A stretch of DNA of 64,000 bases from Eudorina sp. 2006-703-Eu-15. Its lineage: Eukaryota > Chlorophyta > Chlorophyceae > Chlamydomonadales > Volvocaceae. The stretch is taken from contig BDSI01000118.1 of assembly GCA_003117195.1 (NCBI GenBank), positions 62,001 to 126,000 on the forward strand, in the 5' to 3' direction. Positions 59,101-64,000 of this stretch are shown here, piece by piece. Within the stretch, counting starts at the first letter, position 1, and every line of letters begins with the position of its first letter. A program made the translations under genes and the position numbers. The notes under the pieces were generated by a model. It saw only the letters and a list, made by a program, of their open reading frames with translations, ran no database searches and was not told where the DNA came from.

Positions 59101-61256
59101 TGCTCCAGGGGCACCCCCTCTACCCGGTGGAGCCAGCCCAGGGCCTGACTGCGGACCTCGGGGGAGGGGGAGTTGGAGGGGGAAGGGGAAGGGGAAGGGG
59201 AGTATAGGGCATTGGTTGGGGGAGGGGTAGCCCACCCCGCCACCAACAAGTACAGGCCGACCCTCATAACTCCGAATCGCACCTTCCAGCGGGGCCCTCC
59301 CCTTCCCCAAGGGCCCCCACCCCCCGGGTACTTCACCCCCGCCTGCTCACCGAACTGGGTCGGGGGCGCTTCCACCGACGACCCCCTGCCTTGACGCCAG
59401 CCCCCCCATCCCCTTCGGACCTTTGCTCTGACGGCAGCACCGCAGCTCCAGCATGTCCACCAAGTCCCTGCACCCCACCCCACCCCCATACTCCACACAC
59501 GCACACACACACACCGGGTTCATATGGTAAGTGTATTGGTGCTTGGTTTGCGTCGGGGGGTGGTCTCTTTTTTAAACACACACACCGATGCCATCCGCTC
59601 ACCGCACGCACTGCACGTAGCCCGCCAGGGTCACCCGCCTCAGCGGCTCCCCCCGCTGGGACCCCGCGAAGGAGCCGTACAGACTGAACGACTCGAACTC
59701 GCGCAGCTCCGCGGCCAGGGCGGCGGGCGTCTCGGCCTCCTGAGGCGAAGGGTGCGGAGCAGTGTGTGTGTGTGTGGGGGGGGGGGGTATGTGAAAAAGA
59801 GAACTGAGCCGCGGGGGTATGTGTGTTTAGGATTGCAACCCGCCCGACCCAAACCAACCTCCAATATACTTACCATATTAACCTGCGCATTGGAAAACAT
59901 GAAAACAGCAACAAGGCAGCTGCGCCACCACCGACAAAAGTTGCAGAACAAAACAAGACCCGGCAGGGTATCTGTGTGTGTGTGGGGGGGGGGGTAATGA
60001 GTACTTTCCCCTGGCTCCCCGCCCAACCTCCTGACCCCGCCGTCCCCTCCGGACATCGGCTCATGGCGGCTCCGGAACTCAGCCCCGTATCACTGTGACA
60101 CTGTGACACACCCTCCCCCCCCCTTACACACACATTTCGCCCAGCGAAGGGTGAGGTCAAATTGGAAAAAGAAAGAAAGCGGGGGGCCAGGGAGGGCTCC
60201 GGTCTGAACGCCAAATTGCTTAAATTATTCCGAAATCCTCCAGAATGATATCATCAGTGGGTATTTGCCGCCGGGCTGGTTGTTTCCGTGGACCTGACCC
60301 CTTCTGGAAGCCCCGGCAAGTGCCCCTCAACCCCCCCACCTTGAGCGAGTAGAACTCCCCCCGCTTGCGGTCCGTCAGCCGCACCTCGCGGCCGCTGCCG
60401 TGGCCGAACCGGAACTGCGGGGCGGAGGCGGGGCGGGGGGATAGGGCGGGGTGGGGGGGAGAATGGGGGTGGGGGGGGGACCAGAGTCGAGGACGGACGG
60501 ACGGACGGACGGACGGACGGATGGGGCAGGCGGATAGCGCACCCAGTAACGTCCCATCCACTTCCACCACCACCACCACCACCACCACCACCACCACCAC
60601 CACCACCACCACCACCGTCGCCGCCTCGCAAAGCCGTCCCAGGGGGCCGCGGGGGGTTCCCCCGCGGACTCCTCCCCCTCGTCCTCCCCTCCTCATCCTC
60701 CTCTTCCTCCCACCCCCTCCCCATCCTCCTCCACCCCCTCCCCGTCCCCGTCCGGCCAACTCCTGACCCTCTCCCCCGTGCCCAGTCCCCGCCCCCACAT
60801 TCACATATGGCGGACCGGTTCGGGTCGGATGGATATCCTTGCTCACACCACATGCGCCCATTAGACACACACACACCGGGGCACGGGCCGGTTGTGCTGG
60901 GCACGATGTTTTGCTTGCGGCATTGCACGCGATGTGGTCGCACCCAACCCGCACATTGTTGCATTAGGATAGTTTACATAGATTAATTCCATTAGTCTCT
61001 TGATTTAGACTACGATACAGCAGCCATTCCGCCGGCGGTTGCTACCGGAGCTCTGGCGCCCGCCTCAATCCACGGTCGCTCGCGGATGCGGCTGGTCTGC
61101 GTCTATCCTCTACGTCGCCGTCACCATTCACTACCATCTGGGTTGTCGATAATTCCGGTTTCGGGTTCCGGGTATTTCGGGTAGGTGTCATCTACTTCCT
61201 TCGCCTACATCGCCTGATACGCTGGACTTTGCTTCTCGCGGCTCAGTTCTCTTTTA

Positions 61257-61331
<75 letters not shown>

Positions 61332-63847
61332 ACCTTGGGCTCGGTCGTTCGGGTTCCTTTCCTACACACACGTACCTTGGGGGGACAGCGGCGCTCCATG
61401 ATGCTGACATGCCGGATATCCACCGGGGGGGAAGAGGAGGCGGATGGGGAGGGGGAGGGGGAGGAGGCAGCAGCCCGACGTGCAGCTGTCCGCTGCCCAC
61501 TGGCCGGCGCGCGCCCACCGCCTCCGCCGCCTCCGCCTCCGTCATCGCCCCCAAAGGCATCCTCCAGTTCGCTCCCTTCCTCCTCCTCCTCCTCCTCCTC
61601 TGCGTCGTCGTCCTCCGCCTCGTCCCCTTCTCCGCGGTCCTCCGCCTCCCCCCCCTCTGCCTCCTCCGAACCCACCCAGCCGGCCTCCCCGACCAGGGCC
61701 GAGGGACCCACGTGTGCGGGCACCTGGGACAGCGGCTGCTGCGGCTGCTGCGGCTGCTGCTGCTGCTGCGGCTGCTGACCCTTGTTGCCCTGGCCGGGCT
61801 GGTAACCCAGTGGGGGAAGCGACTCAGCCGACAGTACGACAGCACTCGCGCGGCTCGTGGTTTCGGAGCTCTCAGTCGCCTGGGGATCCCAATGCGGCGG
61901 AGGGGCTGGGGGGAGGGGCCGAGACTCTGGCGGCGAGGGCGGCGCCGCCTGCGATATGGCCTCAACTGCGATTCGGCGCATGGTGGCGAGCAGGCGGTGG
62001 GGCACCCCCCACTGCTGGGCGAGGCCGGGCAGCAGGTCCTGCCGGCAGATTGGGGGCGAGGGGAGAAAAGGGGAGGGGGGGAGGGGGGGAGTTGCGTGTG
62101 TAGCTGGGTTCGGTTGTTTGGGATCGGTCAGGTCAGGTGGCCCCTTCAGCCATGTTCCGGCCCTGACCCGCCGCACAGGGGTTGGCCGTCGGTCACTGTG
62201 CCGTTCTGTGAGTGTGGTGAGTGTGGTGAGTCCTCCCCCCCTCTCTGATGTCGATTAAGACAGCGGTGAGCCCACCACAACCTCACACACACACACACAC
62301 ACACACACCCTTTGCCCCGCGGGAGTCACCGCCGCCCTGGGGCCCCCGCGGCGGGATGGGATCTCACCTCCCGCAGCTCCACGAACGCAGACGCCGTGTC
62401 GTACATCTCGTCACGAAGCTTCTCCACCTGCAAAGAGGCAGCGAGGGGGTGGGGGGTGTGGGATGGGGGTTTGGGGGGTGCGGGGCCGCACGTGACGGAT
62501 ACACACACATGTGGGTCGCGGTTTGGTGGCGTACGGGCATTGCCGGGCTCAGCGTTGCCCCTTGCATGTCCCGCACCCCTGCTCTGCCTGCCTACGAATA
62601 CGCATGACATGCACACACCGCGCACCGTACACATCCTTACATAAGCTATCTTTCGGCGCTGAGCAGTTACTGTTGTGCGGCACACGGACAACAGACGGAC
62701 TCCAGCCCCGCCCTCTCCAGCCCCGCCCTCTCCAGTCTCCAGCGCCGCCCTCTCCAGCCCCGTCGTCTTCTTCTCATTCAGGTGCCGCTACTCGGACCCC
62801 ACCGCCTTACACGCCAAGCCTTCCGTGCGCGTAAAGAGCCCTACCAGTTCAGCCTGCTTGCTGCCGTACTCTCTGCCCATCTGCCGCATCGCCCTCCTCG
62901 CGATGGCCTCCACGTCCGAGTTTGAGTCCAGGGGGGCCCCGTCCGCGGAGGGGGGGGCGGCCCCACCCTCGAGTCCGGGTCGGGGGGCCAGCGCCAACCG
63001 CAGCGGGGTGTCTGCCGCCGTCGCGGCTGCTCGAGCACCAGGACGGGGACAGAGGCTGAGGCGGACCCCTAGAGAGCAAATCGCAACCTGGAAGCACCCG
63101 GCGCCGCCGGGTGCTTTTGAAATGACAAGTAGGGATGAGGGATGAGGGAGCAGGGAATCGTCTCTGGAGGGGTTCTGGGCCACAGTTAGGGTTCCTAGAT
63201 GTTCGACCAACAGAAATTCTGCAGTTGATGCAATCTCAGTGGTAGGTGCGAATACTGCCATCGGGGTCCTCACCGCGGGGCGCGCAAGCGCACGGGCCTG
63301 GTCGGCATGGAACGGTCCGATGGGCGGGACCCGTTTGGACAAGAGTTGTGCTCAGCATGGGTGTTAGCGCCATCCCGCCGATGTCGAGGTTGAGAAACCT
63401 TGGGCCATTATGCTAGGGGCCAGGCGCACGAAAGTGGACGCCAGCGCGCAGTAAATGCTCCTCAAGTGGTTGCCGTTGCACTCGCCGTATTGGACTCTTG
63501 CCGCCTCAAGGCAATTCCGTTCAGTTCCAGCTAATTCGCTGCCTAGGAAGTTCGTTGCCACATCATTCCAAGGAATGGGTTTCCGGCTCTTGCTCCGACA
63601 GCTGGGTCTCGAAAAATTAATAAGGATGTGGAGACGTGGAGGAATGCATGACAGCCGATTTAATTATATGACTTGTCCTTAAATTCACGATCAAGGGAGG
63701 TTTACCAAGGCTGGTTCTTGCCTCGACGACGACGTACGCCCAGGCCTGCCTGACAACTGCTGCTCCTTTCCCCCTCCTCCCCCGCTCCCCGAACGCACGG
63801 TTGACAGTCGCGTCCTCGTCTCCGTCCAAATCGTCCATCGGACACAA
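53189..63847 (-). CDS. Intron-rich tyrosine-recombinase-like (integrase) protein, probably host-domesticated
   Basis: 17 exons: 63847-63706, 63068-62845, 62427-62368, 62038-61376, 60414-60340, 59739-59603, 59148-59025, 58650-58558, 58219-58154, 57885-57774, 57080-56984, 56603-56544, 55865-55766, 55314-55256, 54780-54655, 54479-54449, 54004-53189. Every junction is GT-AG and in frame; 994 aa. Residues 1-365: Ala/Pro/Gln-rich, with a long acidic run. Residues about 390-530: a helical core-binding (SAM-like) region (LYGSFAGSQRGEPLRRVTL, then KRSVARSLAALIQVAKFLYH). Residues 575-760: the catalytic fold. Box I Arg is in PDRQRTLREL (R598). The hairpin Lys is in DYKTGGTYG (K629). NPHMVRDM gives H702/R705, MGHSLAEQ gives H731, and RGTYDRR gives the nucleophile Y740. 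The last 230 residues are Ala/Gly-rich. No transposon ends were seen, and introns match host genes. Exon 1 is tentative. Function is unknown; possibly derived from a Crypton- or phage-like integrase. Confidence 0.82.
55889..55917 (-). repeat. Family-B-like element, recombinase intron 12
   Basis: Minus-strand reading GTTCTGTTTTCTCTTCTTCT, then TTATCCCCC, in sense orientation just upstream of the exon-13 acceptor. Confidence 0.5.
56213..56233 (-). repeat. Family-C motif, recombinase intron 12
   Basis: Minus-strand GTTTTGTCAATAAAGACAGT. The only family-C copy in sense orientation. Confidence 0.5.
56283..56326 (+). repeat. (CTCAG)n pentamer tract
   Basis: About nine CTCAG units in recombinase intron 12. 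Confidence 0.95.
57285..57336 (-). repeat. Family-A element, recombinase intron 10
   Basis: Minus-strand TTGCTCTGGCAGCAGCGCAG, then GGTCAATCCCTGTACCCC, sense orientation upstream of the exon-11 acceptor. Confidence 0.65.
57705..57732 (+). repeat. Family-C motif, recombinase intron 10
   Basis: TTTCAATCAAGACAGCGAGA, antisense, about 40 bp beyond the exon-10 donor. Confidence 0.5.
59195..59475 (-). repeat. Inverted pair of family-A elements in recombinase intron 6
   Basis: Antisense copy at 59415-59475 (TTTGCTCTGACGGCAGCACC, then CATGTCCACCAAGTCCC). Sense end at 59195-59226 (minus strand CCAACCAATGCCCTATACTC) about 50 bp before the acceptor. Confidence 0.6.
59787..59815 (-). repeat. Family-D end, recombinase intron 5
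   Basis: Minus-strand GCGGCTCAGTTCTCTTTTTC, sense, about 45 bp upstream of the exon-6 acceptor, flanked by GT/CA repeats. Confidence 0.6.
60569..60616 (+). repeat. (CAC)n tract, recombinase intron 4
   Basis: About 16 CAC triplets. A (GGAC)n tetramer run lies nearby at 60491-60522. Confidence 0.95.
61135..61258 (+). repeat. Family-D interspersed element, copy 2
   Basis: Same order as 22995-23100: CATCTGGGTTGTC, a GGGTTCCGGGTATTT block, TACTTCCTTCGCCTACATCG and TCTCGCGGCTCAGTT, then directly a (CA)35 tract. Lies antisense in intron 4, about 115 bp beyond the donor. Confidence 0.85.
61260..61329 (+). repeat. (CA)35 microsatellite at the end of family-D copy 2
   Basis: Uninterrupted CA array running into the duplicated donor site of recombinase exon 4. 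Confidence 0.97.
62250..62269 (+). repeat. Family-C motif, recombinase intron 3
   Basis: GTCGATTAAGACAGCGGTGA, antisense, about 100 bp beyond the exon-3 donor and next to a short (CA)n run. Confidence 0.5.
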
Positions 63848-64000
63848 GCCACGCAGTACCTATCCGCGCGCTGCAGTGGGATTCAAACCCATAGACGCAC
63901 GTGATGAAATGAAAAGTAGCTGACAATCACGACGAGCTGAGCTCTGTGCCAACACTGAACCCCACCGCGACTACCGTACCCCCAAACTTGGCCCCACCGC
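63848..64000. other. Region upstream of the recombinase-like start
   Basis: Last 153 bp of the window. It would be 5' untranslated region/promoter if the start at 63847 is right. No exon recognised. Confidence 0.35.

Noticed and set aside
53189..63847. Reading the recombinase-like gene as an intact mobile element
   Set aside because: Sixteen introns, host-like composition and no recognisable terminal repeats or target-site duplication argue against a recent insertion.

Overview
The window is nuclear DNA from a volvocine (Chlamydomonas/Volvox-type) green alga. The evidence is: very GC-rich, intron-dense genes with short exons; long simple-sequence tracts inside introns; a plant-type chloroplast gene set (LTO1, HISN3, an adenylate kinase with a CP12-like tail) next to ciliary genes (MKS1 and the inner-arm dynein subunit p28/IDA4); and exon sequences that align closely with Chlamydomonas and Arabidopsis proteins. 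All gene models were built by hand from protein similarity and checked for GT-AG splice sites and preserved reading frame.

Layout: 45-3383 (+) 3' part of LTO1, a thylakoid VKOR-thioredoxin fusion. 5325-7612 (-) HISN3/HisA of histidine biosynthesis. 7996-22562 (+) a very large MKS1 (B9 protein of the ciliary transition zone) with a Gln/Pro-rich insertion and an added Ig-like domain. 26432-34406 (-) a plant-type WDR48/UAF1 WD-repeat protein. 36806-37970 (+) the last exons of a protein-kinase-like gene. 39701-44287 (-) the PP4 phosphatase catalytic subunit. 46940-49336 (+) chloroplast adenylate kinase with a CP12-like tail (ADK3). 50026-51922 (+) p28 (IDA4). 53189-63847 (-) a 17-exon gene for a tyrosine-recombinase-like protein that keeps every catalytic residue. 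HISN3 and MKS1 are divergent across 383 bp. LTO1/HISN3, MKS1/WDR48 and p28/recombinase are convergent.

The introns are the most unusual part. At about 0-33 kb and 53-64 kb they are long and packed with C-, G-, CA- and pentamer repeats. They also carry a few short sequence families placed in a fixed orientation relative to the splice sites: sense copies sit upstream of acceptors and antisense copies downstream of donors. Several introns have both, as an inverted pair, as expected of introner/MITE-like intron-generating elements. From about 33 to 53 kb the introns are short and ordinary and lack these families, apart from one family-C copy. No rRNA, tRNA, CRISPR array or prokaryotic operon was recognised.
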